Assembly: GCF_014635725.1 (NCBI RefSeq)
Contig: NZ_BMDJ01000011.1
Location: 1-64,000, forward strand
Origin: Pedobacter mendelii
Lineage (GTDB): Bacteria > Bacteroidota > Bacteroidia > Sphingobacteriales > Sphingobacteriaceae
Direction: 5' to 3'
DNA: 64,000 nt
Shown: piece after piece, positions 51,209 to 60,876 of the stretch
Layout: every line of letters starts with the position of its first letter
How positions within the stretch are numbered: the stretch's first letter is position 1
Program-made: the position numbers and the translations under genes
Notes under the pieces: model-generated
Told to the model about the DNA's origin: nothing
Databases searched by the model: none
The model's input: only the letters and a program-made list of their open reading frames with translations

Positions 51209-52483
51209 TTATGCGTTAATATTGGTAGCTGGTAAGCTTACAAAGGTTTCTTCAGTTAAGTAATATAATGTTGATGCTGAATTTTTATCGAAAGTTTCAC
51301 CAGATATTCTTTTGATATCTTCTGCCTCGACTTTCAAATATTGAGCTGCTTCCTTATTTAAAATATCAGCATCGCCAAGTAGTTCATAATAAGCTAAATT
51401 CATTGCTTTATCCAACAAGCTCATCTCTGAGAAGACTAAAACAGACTCTACTTTATTTTTTACTTTGGTTAACTCGTTAGCTGCAACCAGTTCGGTTTTT
51501 ATTTTTTCGAGCTCTTCCCAAATTGCAGCCTCTGCCCTTTCAATTGAAACGCCTTCAATAAGCTTTCCTTCTACAATAAATAAGCCCGGGTCTAAACTAC
51601 TTGATATGTAAGCATTGATATCACTGAAAAGCTGTTGCTCTTTAAGCAAGCTATTATGCAACCTTGATGATTTTCCTCCAGATAGTATATCAGAAAGTAA
51701 ATCGTAAGCATAATAGTCATCACTCAATCTTCCAGGGGTTTTAAATGCAATGTAAATTGCATTAAGTGGAACATTAGCCTTAACAGTTTCAAATCTTGCT
51801 TCTATTTGCTTATCTTCCTGTGGTATATTTCTATTGTATTTTTCTCCGGATGGAATTGGTTCAAACCATTTTTCGGCAAGCTTTTTAACATCTTCAGTTT
51901 TAACATTTCCACCAATAACTAAAATTGCATTTTGAGGATTGTAGTGTTTTTGAAAAAAGGCCTTTACATCAGTAATTTTAGCATCTTCGATATGCGAAAG
52001 TTCTTTACCAATTGTCGCCCAGCGATAAGAATGTTTTTTATAAGCCAGCGGACGTAACTTCAACCATATATCGCCATAGGGCTGGTTAAGATAGCGTTGT
52101 TTAAACTCTTCGCTAACCACGTTAATTTGCGTTTCTAAACTTTTTTCAGAAAAAGCAAGATTTAACATCCTGTCGCTTTCTAACCAAAAAGCCGTTTCAA
52201 TGTTTTCTGCCGGTAAAGTGATGTAATAATTTGTAATATCATTACTAGTGAACGCATTATTTTCGCCGCCTACACGCTGCAAAGGCTCATCGTAATTGGG
52301 AATATTTACCGACCCACCAAACATTAAATGTTCGAATAAATGTGCAAAACCTGTTTTTTCCGGATCCTCATCTCGAGCTCCAACGTCATATAAAATATTT
52401 AAAACTGCCATTGGAGTTGTAGCATCTTCATGTACCAAAACTTTTAAACCATTTGCCAGTGTAAAGCGATTAAAATCTACCAT
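51209..52483 (-). CDS. M16-family zinc peptidase, catalytic subunit
   Basis: The 424-residue M16 metallopeptidase carries the inverted zinc motif HLFEH at residues 48-52, with a third ligand Glu in the following helix (around VVSEEFKQRY). It is first gene of a two-gene operon with the motif-less partner. It is predicted to lie in the periplasm or cytosol; no signal peptide is visible. Substrates of such bacterial pairs are unknown. Confidence 0.92.
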   Translation of the reverse strand: MVDFNRFTLANGLKVLVHEDATTPMAVLNILYDVGARDEDPEKTGFAHLFEHLMFGGSVNIPNYDEPLQRVGGENNAFTSNDITNYYITLPAENIETAFWLESDRMLNLAFSEKSLETQINVVSEEFKQRYLNQPYGDIWLKLRPLAYKKHSYRWATIGKELSHIEDAKITDVKAFFQKHYNPQNAILVIGGNVKTEDVKKLAEKWFEPIPSGEKYNRNIPQEDKQIEARFETVKANVPLNAIYIAFKTPGRLSDDYYAYDLLSDILSGGKSSRLHNSLLKEQQLFSDINAYISSSLDPGLFIVEGKLIEGVSIERAEAAIWEELEKIKTELVAANELTKVKNKVESVLVFSEMSLLDKAMNLAYYELLGDADILNKEAAQYLKVEAEDIKRISGETFDKNSASTLYYLTEETFVSLPATNINA

Positions 52484-52847
52484 TATCTAATTTTAGAAGT
52501 GTAAAGATATTATTTTAGATTGTTAGTTTTTTAGTTGGTTTGTTTTTTGGTGAGTTAGTTTGTTTAGGTTTTTAACTTTTCAGGTGGTTAGTTGTTTGGA
52601 TAATTGGCTGGCAATTGATATAATAAAGCTTTCAAATTATAAATTATTAATGAGATATGAAATTTACAAAGCGAAACACCAAAAAACTAAACTATCAATA
52701 GAGTCGTTACTTTAACAAAAACAAAAAAATAACTAACCTCGCAGCGCTAACAAACCAAAAAACCATTTAACTAACCATCTAATCAGATTTGACATCTAAC
52801 AAACCAAAAAACCAATTAACTAACTAACCAATTCTTATCTTTGTACT
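52484..52847. other. Low-complexity spacer
   Basis: Long G/T-rich words on the left (GTTAGTTTTTTAGTTGGTTTG) and their complement on the right (AACAAACCAAAAAACCA, twice, near 52749 and 52799). The right edge provides the mqnC promoter. No coding frame is supported. Confidence 0.5.
52836..52847 (+). promoter_or_regulatory. -7 box directly before mqnC, near-leaderless
   Basis: TATCTTTG ends only four bases before the ATG at 52848, so the transcript would begin at or next to the start codon. Confidence 0.5.
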
Positions 52848-53972
52848 ATGAATACAGCCGATTTACTACAAAGGGCACTACATTTCGAATTTTTAAGTCA
52901 GGAAGAAGGGGTGCATCTGTACCACCATGCCGACACAGCATCACTAATGTTTGTAGCCAACGAACTTAGAAAAATCCAGGTTCCAAGCGGTAAGGTAACC
53001 TGGCAAATTGATAGAAATGTAAATACGACGAACGTTTGTATTGCCAATTGTAAATTCTGTAATTTTTTTCGCAGGCCCGGTCATGATGAAAGTTATATTA
53101 CCGATATTGAAACTTACAAAGTTAAAATTGAGGAAACCTTCCGTTTGGGTGGCGATCAATTGCTTTTACAAGGCGGCCATCACCCCGATTTGGGTTTAGC
53201 TTTTTATGCTGATTTATTTAGAAAACTAAAAGAATTATATCCTGATTTAAAGCTTCATGCTTTAGGTCCGCCGGAAATTGCACACATTGCAAAATTAGAA
53301 GGCATAAGCCATACCGAAGTTTTAAAAGCTTTAAAAGAAGCAGGTATGGATTCTTTACCTGGTGCAGGAGCTGAAATTTTAAATGATCGGGTTAGGCGCT
53401 TAATATCTAAAGGTAAGTGTGGTGGCCAAGAATGGCTTGATGTAATGAGGGCTTGCCATCAATTGGACATTACCACATCTGCCACGATGATGTTTGGCCA
53501 TGTTGAAACCATTGAAGAACGTTTTGAACATTTGGTTTGGATTAGACAGGTACAAAGTGAAAAACCTGCAGATGCAAATGGATTTTTAGCATTTATTCCA
53601 TGGCCTTTTCAGGATGATGGAACTTTATTAAAAAGATTAAGAGGCATTACTAACGATGTTACTGCTGATGAATATATCCGCATGATTGCATTGAGCAGAA
53701 TTATGCTGCCTAATATTAAAAACATACAGGCAAGTTGGTTAACTGTTGGTAAAGCAACCGCACAATTGTGTTTACACGCAGGCGCTAACGATTTTGGTTC
53801 GATTATGATTGAAGAAAACGTAGTTTCTGCTGCAGGTGCACCACATAGGTTTACGTCAAATGGTATTCAGCAATCAATTAAGGCAGCAGGTTTTGAGCCG
53901 CAACTTCGCGGACAAAAATATAACTACAGAGATTTGCCAGAACATTTGGAAGAACAAGTGATAACTTATTAA
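52848..53972 (+). CDS. mqnC: Cyclic dehypoxanthinyl futalosine synthase
   Basis: Radical SAM enzyme of the futalosine menaquinone pathway that cyclises dehypoxanthinyl futalosine. The 374-residue protein has the 4Fe-4S motif CIANCKFC (Cys64, Cys68, Cys71), then FRLGGDQLLLQGGHHPDL, LHALGPPEIAH and ATMMFGHVETIEERF, which are typical of MqnC/CofH-like proteins. The paralogue MqnE (aminofutalosine synthase) is similar, but the QGGHHP and HALGPPEI words favour MqnC. No other mqn genes are in this window. Confidence 0.85.
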   Translation: MNTADLLQRALHFEFLSQEEGVHLYHHADTASLMFVANELRKIQVPSGKVTWQIDRNVNTTNVCIANCKFCNFFRRPGHDESYITDIETYKVKIEETFRLGGDQLLLQGGHHPDLGLAFYADLFRKLKELYPDLKLHALGPPEIAHIAKLEGISHTEVLKALKEAGMDSLPGAGAEILNDRVRRLISKGKCGGQEWLDVMRACHQLDITTSATMMFGHVETIEERFEHLVWIRQVQSEKPADANGFLAFIPWPFQDDGTLLKRLRGITNDVTADEYIRMIALSRIMLPNIKNIQASWLTVGKATAQLCLHAGANDFGSIMIEENVVSAAGAPHRFTSNGIQQSIKAAGFEPQLRGQKYNYRDLPEHLEEQVITY

Positions 53973-54473
53973 GATTGGAATTATTGAATGAGTGAATTTT
54001 GAATGAGTGATTTATTGAATGATTGGATGAGTGATTTACTGTATGACAGAATAATTTTAATATCTAGAATTTAAATCTCCAAAAACACAAATAGACAAAA
54101 TTCTTTTTTTATTAAACTTGCAAAACAGGCCCAAATTTCTTCCAATTACCAAAGTAAACTAAACCCTTTTGAAGCGGCATCCTTTTTTGCTTTTTCGGCT
54201 AAAAAGATATAGCGGAAAGAGGGGGTGCCGTAAATTGAAAACCTGAGCTTGCTTTTCAAAAAAATAAATAATTGATATTATTGAAAATCCTTAAATCTTG
54301 TAAATTCTACCCAACAAATTAAGGTAAGTAATCCTAAGCCACACCTTAATGATATAATCTTGAAAATTCTTTAATCATTTAAATCTTCGCCAAAAAAAAG
54401 GGAAGTAAAACCTAAGTTCTACCTCCTTACCTTAAACCAAACATTACCTAATCAATAATGTAACTATTTTATT
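53973..54473. other. Gene-free spacer with a conserved-looking element
   Basis: The left part is low complexity (GAATGAGTGAATTTTG words, also at 32861). The element at 54150-54235 is described separately. The right part resembles AATCTTGAAAATTCTTTAA tracts. No coding frame is supported. Confidence 0.5.
54150..54235 (+). other. Candidate structured element (GAAGCGG ... AGCGGAAAG)
   Basis: GAAGCGG (54171-54177), then GCATCCTTTTTT and a hairpin whose arms are CTTTTT and AAAAAG, then ATATAGCGGAAAGAGGGGG. The outer sequences CCCTTTT and AAAGAGGG are nearly complementary. A GAAGC...AAAGCGGGAC core also occurs in R1 repeats. I remember this type of element from other Bacteroidota intergenic regions but have not verified it. 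It may be an RNA or a mobile repeat. Confidence 0.4.
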
Positions 54474-55340
54474 TTATGATAATTTTTTTCCTGGCATTAA
54501 GAATAAATTCGCGATAGTAATAACTGCCGCTCTATCTAATGGTTCATCAAAACATTCTACAGCTGCAGCTTTAGTAACTGCTGTTCCATTAATACCAACA
54601 ATATTGATACCTGCTTGAACTGTTAAATCTTCACCTGCGTAAACTGCATCTACTTGAGGCACACCAGAATCATTTGCTTGTCCGCTTGCTCCTAAACTAA
54701 CGTAAGGCTTGTATACTGCAGAACCTGCTGCTAGAGCTGTACGCATACCACGAATATGTGCCGCATGACGAGCCTCTACTGAGTGGATTTGCAAAGCTGT
54801 TGTTAAAGCTGCATTTTTTACTAAAAAGCCTGCTTGTCCTTTATAAGCTCTTACGCCAGTATCTTCAAATCCTTGAGCTACAGCTAAAAATGTTCCGTAA
54901 TCACTAAATACAGTTGGGAAAGTTCCTCCCGCAGTAAAATCAGTATCTGAATAAGGAATCGGTGCTCTCGCAGAAGCTCCTAATGCACCTTTTAGTAAAT
55001 TTACGTGAGCTAATTCGTGATCACGAATTAATGTAATTGCTGCTAACGGAGCACCCGATGGAATTGGTGTTGGTACTGGAGCTGCTAAAGCGTGATTATA
55101 AAAGTTGTATTCTAAATACTCTAATGATAAAGCAAAGTTTAATACATCTGTTACAGAAGTTGGTGTGGTTTGACCATATGCTTTTTGAAATAAAGATCCC
55201 ATTGCTAATGGTAATGCAGCTAAAGATATTTTTTTACCCATGTTAAAAAAATCTTTCATAGCTGTTCTACGTGGACTTAATCTTTCATAGATCTCGCCAT
55301 CCACTTTTTCAATTTCTTCTAATATATTTACGATATTCAT
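54474..55340 (-). CDS. Ferritin-like domain protein
   Basis: The 288-residue protein has a Tat-like or signal-type front (RTAMKDFFNMGKKISLAALPLAMGS) and then a four-helix ferritin-like fold: ALSLEYLEYNFYNHAL, IRDHELAHVNLLKGAL and SVEARHAAHIRGM. These repeat the E-x-x-H/Y iron-ligand pattern of the desiccation-related and ferritin-like DUF4439/PF13668 groups. It sits 19 bp after its paralogue, suggesting one operon. Its activity, whether iron storage, oxidation or stress, is not determined. Confidence 0.85.
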   Translation of the reverse strand: MNIVNILEEIEKVDGEIYERLSPRRTAMKDFFNMGKKISLAALPLAMGSLFQKAYGQTTPTSVTDVLNFALSLEYLEYNFYNHALAAPVPTPIPSGAPLAAITLIRDHELAHVNLLKGALGASARAPIPYSDTDFTAGGTFPTVFSDYGTFLAVAQGFEDTGVRAYKGQAGFLVKNAALTTALQIHSVEARHAAHIRGMRTALAAGSAVYKPYVSLGASGQANDSGVPQVDAVYAGEDLTVQAGINIVGINGTAVTKAAAVECFDEPLDRAAVITIANLFLMPGKKLS

Positions 55341-55359
55341 GTTTTCTTAGTTTAGGAGA

Positions 55360-56067
55360 TTATAAATTAATTACGTTAATTTTTGTTTTGATGTATTTAC
55401 CAGCGGCAGCTAGTACAACATCTGGTGCAAGCGCCATATCTAATGCAGTTGCTGTTGCAACCTGTGGGGCTGTTGCAAATGATCCTGGAGAAACCAAATC
55501 GCGAATATATGCCGCGTGACGAGCCTCTACTGATACAATTTTACCCGCAAGCAATAAATAAGTTGTATTAGAAATTCTTATACCAGCACCATTGTATGCA
55601 CCAACTCCTAAATCTTCAAAAGCCATCGCAGCGCCTAATACACTCGCTCTATCTGTAAAGTTAATACTAGAAAAATCGACTTCTAAGCTACCAATTGCAG
55701 CGGTACTTAATGCATTTTTAAAAAATTCTCTGTGTGCAATTTCGTGAAACTGAATGTCTTGGAAATATGCTTTTTCTGCTGCTGAAAAACTAGCTGGAGG
55801 TGCTGAAGCAACTTTAATGTAAAAAGCAGCTTCTAATTGCTCTAAAGCATAAGCATAATTTAATACACCAAAATCATCTTTAAAATCTAACGTTGCACCT
55901 GAATTCATATCAGTATAACCACGATCTTTTTTACAACCTGCGGCAACTAATGCTAATCCGGCAGCACTTACTCCGGCATACTGTAGAAAAGACCTGCGGC
56001 CTAAACTACCATTAAATAAACTTTCTTCCTGAAGTTCATCTTTAATTTTTAGTTCAGTGTTTTTCAT
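55360..56067 (-). CDS. Ferritin-like domain lipoprotein
   Basis: The 235-residue paralogue has a signal with RRSFLQYAGVSAAGLALVAA and a Cys at the GCKKD position, suggesting export as a lipoprotein (possibly Tat: GRRSFLQ). The ferritin-like helices are LEQLEAAFYIKVA, IQFHEIAHREFFKNAL and SVEARHAAYIRDL. It is first of the pair and divergent from the LytTR operon. The lipoprotein Cys and the twin-Arg are both visible. Confidence 0.83.
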   Translation of the reverse strand: MKNTELKIKDELQEESLFNGSLGRRSFLQYAGVSAAGLALVAAGCKKDRGYTDMNSGATLDFKDDFGVLNYAYALEQLEAAFYIKVASAPPASFSAAEKAYFQDIQFHEIAHREFFKNALSTAAIGSLEVDFSSINFTDRASVLGAAMAFEDLGVGAYNGAGIRISNTTYLLLAGKIVSVEARHAAYIRDLVSPGSFATAPQVATATALDMALAPDVVLAAAGKYIKTKINVINL

Positions 56068-56195
56068 AATTTTTTTTATGTTTAGGGGTTTTTATTCCTG
56101 TTTTGCTGATATATACGTGACAATTATATAGACGGTTTTTTAATTATACATTTTTTTTTATAAGCCGTTTTTAATACATTCACAAACCTATTGCT

Positions 56196-56981
56196 ATGAC
56201 TACACTAAAAGCTATAATTGTTGATGATGAAGAGTTTGCACGCTCATCTCTTTTTTTCCTGATACAGCAAAACTGTCCGGCAATAGAAATTACGGGTATA
56301 GCCCGCTCAGTTGCCGAAGCGAAAGATATTTTGGCCCATCATCCTATTAATTTAATTTTTTTAGATATTGCTATGCCTGGCGGAAATGGCTTCGAACTAA
56401 TACCCGATGCACAACAGCACAACGCTGCTGTAATATTTACAACAGCCTTTGATCAGTATGCATTAAAAGCGATAAAAGCCAACGCCTTAGATTATCTGTT
56501 AAAACCAATTGATATTGATGAATTAGAAACCGCCGTAGATAAAGTTTTAGAATATACAAGATTGCACCAAACTATCGATAAAAAAGATGAACGCATTACA
56601 AATCTGGCATCCAGCTTAATGAACCGTACGGAAATACGAAAGTTAACACTTCCTTATGGCCAGGGATTCAAAATGATTGATGTTGATGATATAATTTATA
56701 TTGAGGCAGACAGTAATTATTCTGTTTTTCATTTAAGCAACCATGATAAAATAACCGTTTCGAAAGTATTAAGAGAGTTTGAAGAACTTTTACCTTCCGA
56801 TCAATTTGTTAGAATACATAAATCGAGCATTATAAATTTGAATCATTTAAAAGAATACAATTCGAAAAATGGTTTGCAGGCTTTTCTTAAAAATGGAGAA
56901 AGCATTAGCGTATCAAGAAGAAGAGCCAGTGATTTTTTCGAAAAAATAAAACTTTTTACCAAATCCAATGGTGAGCATTAG
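56196..56981 (+). CDS. LytTR-family response regulator
   Basis: The 261-residue two-component regulator has a receiver domain (phosphoacceptor Asp57 in LIFLDIAMPGGNG, TTAFDQYALKAIKANALDYLLKP) and a LytTR DNA-binding domain at about 155-258 (DVDDIIYIEADSNYSVFHL, FVRIHKSSIINLNHLKEY). It overlaps the kinase gene by 14 bp, showing translational coupling to its sensor. It is divergent from the ferritin operon, which it may control. Confidence 0.95.
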   Translation: MTTLKAIIVDDEEFARSSLFFLIQQNCPAIEITGIARSVAEAKDILAHHPINLIFLDIAMPGGNGFELIPDAQQHNAAVIFTTAFDQYALKAIKANALDYLLKPIDIDELETAVDKVLEYTRLHQTIDKKDERITNLASSLMNRTEIRKLTLPYGQGFKMIDVDDIIYIEADSNYSVFHLSNHDKITVSKVLREFEELLPSDQFVRIHKSSIINLNHLKEYNSKNGLQAFLKNGESISVSRRRASDFFEKIKLFTKSNGEH

Positions 56982-59970
56982 TAGAACTGATTCTGGATTT
57001 CTTTCGGCTTTTATCCGATATTTTAATACAAAAAATGTATTCCGGCTTAGTTTGATTTTTATTTTATTTTTCAAATCAGGTGTTTTAGAAGCAACTGCAC
57101 AAACAACTTATTTACCACATTATACCTCTAAAAACGGACTTCCAAGTAATAACTGCTTTTATATTTTACAAGATAAAAAAGGTTTCATCTGGATTGCAAC
57201 CGATGCAGGCCTAAGTCGTTTTGATGGTACAAACTTCCAAAATTTTACAATTGATGATGGTTTGCCCGACACTCAAATTCTACAGATTAAGGAAGACAAA
57301 GAAGGAAGACTTTGGTTTTTAGCACTTAACGGCCAGTTAAGCTACTTAGAGGATGGAAAATTTTACAACCGAAACAACAACAAACTTTTAAAAGAATTAA
57401 ATTCTAATACGGTTATTGTTTCATTTCTTGAGGATGGGAAGGGAAGAATCTGGCTTGGAACAAATTCTAATCTAATAATATTTTGGGATGGAAAATCAGT
57501 TAAAAAATTTATTTCATCAAAAATAAACAAACAATTTACCAACGCTTTTCTTCATGAAGATGAACAAGGAAATATTTACGCTTACAGTGATTTAAGCACT
57601 CAAATATACAATGGAAAGGGTTTTTCGATAGTAAATAATATGGTAAATCCTTTATCGTATATGACTGCGTTTAATACATCAAATCGATCGTTGTATTATT
57701 TAGATGAAAAAGGCTTAAAGCTATACCAAAATGGTTCAGTTAAAAATTTAATTGCTATACCTGATAATCTGCTTAAAAATATGGCAGGTTATTTTTATTA
57801 CGATAATACAAATAAAGAAGTATGGCTAGCCAGTAACAATGGCGCATTGGTAATGAATCAAAATGGCAAAACGGTGATGTATCTGCAAGGAATTTCCGTC
57901 AATCAATCTGTAAAAGATAAAAGCAGTAATATGTGGTTTGCTACAAATCAGGGAATTTACATGCTGCCAAACATTAATTCGAGGCTTTCAATAATTGATG
58001 CAGAATCGGGTTTAAGTAGTAACGTTATTAAAAGTATTACTAAAGACGATAAGAACAGGCTTTGGCTCGGCACTGATGATGCGGTTATTGATATCCTGAA
58101 TATTAAAAATTTCGAAATTGATGAAATTGGTTTAGATGACTACAAGAAATATAAAACAGTAAAACAAATTACTTATGATGCAAGAAATGAAGCGATATAC
58201 TTTTCTTCTGATTACGGCTTAGGTGTTTTTAAAAATATTTATAAAACTAAAAATGATGTTAAGTACCTAAAGGAAACAAACAACTCAATGTTTGTAATTA
58301 AACATTTCAGTTTGAGTGAAACAAACAACCAATTGGCAATGGCACTTTCTTCAGGTGTTGTATTTTTATCAGACAGGATGAACAAGCTTGAATTTAATGC
58401 AGCAAAATACCGTGAAAAAGAAGATTTTTTTAAATATAGATCTTATCACGTTTTTTACGACAGAAACGGTGGCCTGTGGTTTTCTAATGTAGATGGTTTA
58501 TCTGAGTTTTCAAAAGGAAGGCTAATTCATCATTATAAAAACAATCCATTGCTTACGAAAAGAATAAATGATATACAGCAATTGCCTGATGGTACTTTAA
58601 TTTTAGCAACAGATGGATATGGAATTTTATTTTATAAAAAAGGAAAAATATTTCGTCAAATTACTCAGAAAGATGGTTTAACCAATGATATATGTACAAA
58701 GCTTTTTATAAAAAATAATGAAATATGGGCACTAACGAATAAAGGCGTAAATAAAATTTCTGATTATACGAACAAAACCGAAGTTATAAACTTCGATTAT
58801 GGAAAGGATTTGCTTACCGAAGATGTAAATAACCTATATATTGACGACAGTACGGCATATTTCGCTACAAATAAAGGCCTCATTCTATTTAAATATAACA
58901 ATAAAAATACAGTCAAAAGTCAACCAAAGGTTTATATAACCTCTATAATAAAAGATGGAGAACGTTTATCTACGAGTAAAGATAATTTCACATTCGAAAG
59001 TGGAAACAATACAATATTATTCACTTTTGGAGCAGTTGATTTTACCACAAGTGATATTACCTTTCGCTACCGTTTAAATGAAAATACAACCTGGTTAGAA
59101 ACCAGAACTCGCCGTTTAGATTTTTCAGCATTACAGCCTGGCGATTATCTTTTCGAAGTTAGTGCAAAAAGTCAAAACAATAATTGGGGACCTTCTGCAA
59201 AGATTTCATTTACTATTAAAAAGCATTTCTGGCAAAGCCTGTGGTTTCTTTCAATTTTAATTCTTTTGGTTGGTTATGTTTTCTACAAATTGGCAGTTTA
59301 TATTACCAGAAGGCAAAAAGATAAAGAGCAACAGCAATTACGACTAAAAAACAGGATTCTGATGTTAGAACAACAAGCATTACAAGCAATGATGAACCCG
59401 CATTTTGTTTTTAACGTAATGAATTCAATTCAACATTATATTAACACACAGAATACCTCTTCAGCAAACAAAGTTTTAACTGGTTTTGCAAGGCTTATAA
59501 GAAAGAATCTGGAAATTTGTACTAAAAGTTATATTACATTGGAAGAAGAGTTGGAGTATTTAAATTTATACCTAAAGCTTGAAAAAAATCGTTTTGGCGA
59601 AAAACTTAGTTATGTAATAAATGTTGATAAGGAAATTGATAAGGACGAAACTTTAATCCCATCAATGTTATTACAGCCCTATGTAGAAAACGCAATATGG
59701 CATGGTATAATGCCAAAAGAAATTGGTGGTGAAATTCAAATTAATATAAATTTAAAAGAGCATTATCTTAGTATCGAAATTATCGATGATGGTATAGGTA
59801 TAGAAAATTCTTTGAAAGGCAAAAAGGATAAACACATCAGTAAAGGAATGCAACTAACCCGCGAAAGATTAAACCTTTTAGGCCAGATTGAAGCAAAACC
59901 TATACAGTTAAATGTACATCAAAATGCCGAAAATGGTACAACTGTTTCCATTTCAATACCACTAAAATAA
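56968..59970 (+). CDS. Two-component sensor: beta-propeller, Y_Y_Y domain, LytS-type kinase
   Basis: The 1000-residue sensor has a signal/anchor front and two seven-bladed-like regulator propellers (repeated FIWIATDAGLSRFDG, RIWLGTNSN, LWLGTDDA units, about 55-640). A Y_Y_Y domain (about 690-770) is followed by a single transmembrane helix (about 772-792) and a LytS/YehU-type kinase with NPHFVFNVMNSIQHYI (His812) and the ATPase SMLLQPYVENAIWHGI. It phosphorylates the overlapping LytTR regulator. The signal is unknown; such propellers often sense glycans or exported metabolites. Confidence 0.94.
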   Translation: MVSISRTDSGFLSAFIRYFNTKNVFRLSLIFILFFKSGVLEATAQTTYLPHYTSKNGLPSNNCFYILQDKKGFIWIATDAGLSRFDGTNFQNFTIDDGLPDTQILQIKEDKEGRLWFLALNGQLSYLEDGKFYNRNNNKLLKELNSNTVIVSFLEDGKGRIWLGTNSNLIIFWDGKSVKKFISSKINKQFTNAFLHEDEQGNIYAYSDLSTQIYNGKGFSIVNNMVNPLSYMTAFNTSNRSLYYLDEKGLKLYQNGSVKNLIAIPDNLLKNMAGYFYYDNTNKEVWLASNNGALVMNQNGKTVMYLQGISVNQSVKDKSSNMWFATNQGIYMLPNINSRLSIIDAESGLSSNVIKSITKDDKNRLWLGTDDAVIDILNIKNFEIDEIGLDDYKKYKTVKQITYDARNEAIYFSSDYGLGVFKNIYKTKNDVKYLKETNNSMFVIKHFSLSETNNQLAMALSSGVVFLSDRMNKLEFNAAKYREKEDFFKYRSYHVFYDRNGGLWFSNVDGLSEFSKGRLIHHYKNNPLLTKRINDIQQLPDGTLILATDGYGILFYKKGKIFRQITQKDGLTNDICTKLFIKNNEIWALTNKGVNKISDYTNKTEVINFDYGKDLLTEDVNNLYIDDSTAYFATNKGLILFKYNNKNTVKSQPKVYITSIIKDGERLSTSKDNFTFESGNNTILFTFGAVDFTTSDITFRYRLNENTTWLETRTRRLDFSALQPGDYLFEVSAKSQNNNWGPSAKISFTIKKHFWQSLWFLSILILLVGYVFYKLAVYITRRQKDKEQQQLRLKNRILMLEQQALQAMMNPHFVFNVMNSIQHYINTQNTSSANKVLTGFARLIRKNLEICTKSYITLEEELEYLNLYLKLEKNRFGEKLSYVINVDKEIDKDETLIPSMLLQPYVENAIWHGIMPKEIGGEIQININLKEHYLSIEIIDDGIGIENSLKGKKDKHISKGMQLTRERLNLLGQIEAKPIQLNVHQNAENGTTVSISIPLK

Positions 59971-60159
59971 AAATATTACCGTTTACTCAATTATTAATAC
60001 CACTCACTAAATAGAAATAACGTTGCATAGTGTTTAGCCTTAAACTTGTGCTATAAATAAACGATAGTGTTTATCAAAACGTTCTTATAGAATTGATATA
60101 GATATTTAATAACCTAACCTAAAACTATATCTTAATTCAGGTTTCATTTGTGTGTTAAG

Positions 60160-60197
60160 AAGCGGTCTTGTTTTTAAAAGCGAGACCGCTTTTTTTT
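60160..60197 (+). terminator. Terminator of the LytTR/kinase operon
   Basis: AAGCGGTCT (60160-60168) pairs with AGACCGCTT (60183-60191), then eight T. It lies about 190 bp downstream of the kinase stop and just before scpB. Confidence 0.85.
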
Positions 60198-60220
60198 GAT
60201 CAAAAATTTTACTTTTGTTA

Positions 60221-60787
60221 ATGCCCCAAAATACCTCTACCAAGCATATTGAAGCGCTTATATTCTCTTCTGTTCAAAGCATTAGTGTACAAGAAATTGT
60301 TTTAGCATTAACTGCAGTATTTGAACAAGAACATACTGAAACGCAGATTTTTGAAAGTTTAAATGAAATTAGCGAAAAATATAGCGATGATAGTTTTGTA
60401 ATCGAATTAGTAAATATTAATAAAGGCTATCAGTTTTTAACAAAAAAAAATTACCATCAAACCGTAAATCAACTTCAATTACACCGCTCGAAGAAAAAAT
60501 TAAGTCAGGCAGCAATGGAAACACTTGCCATAATTGCATATCGCCAACCCATTACAAAATTAGAGATAGAACAAATTCGAGGTGTAAATTCTGATTATTC
60601 AGTTCAAAGACTTTTAGAAAAAGAATTAATCAGCATTGAAGGAAAGGCAGAAACACCGGGCAGACCAATTTTATATACAACAAGCACCTTATTTATGGAT
60701 TATTTCGGTCTAAATAATTTATCTCAACTCCCCCAATTAAAAGATATCACTCGGGAAGAAAATACAATTGGAGAAACAGCAGAATAA
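60221..60787 (+). CDS. scpB: Segregation and condensation protein B
   Basis: ScpB joins ScpA and Smc in the chromosome-condensing complex. The 188-residue protein has two winged-helix domains: HIEALIFSSVQSISVQEIV at the front, and the very typical AAMETLAIIAYRQPITKLEIEQIRGVNSD and LISIEGKAETPGRPILYTTS. The ATG at 60221 is used rather than a TTG two codons upstream. It stands apart from scpA, which is not in the window. Confidence 0.95.
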   Translation: MPQNTSTKHIEALIFSSVQSISVQEIVLALTAVFEQEHTETQIFESLNEISEKYSDDSFVIELVNINKGYQFLTKKNYHQTVNQLQLHRSKKKLSQAAMETLAIIAYRQPITKLEIEQIRGVNSDYSVQRLLEKELISIEGKAETPGRPILYTTSTLFMDYFGLNNLSQLPQLKDITREENTIGETAE

Positions 60788-60876
60788 ATTAATTTTAATT
60801 TGTTTACAACCAGATTGTTATTAAAAAAAGTTTTTTCGTATTTTTAAAGTATAAAAGCAATATTTATTTTTGTTGT

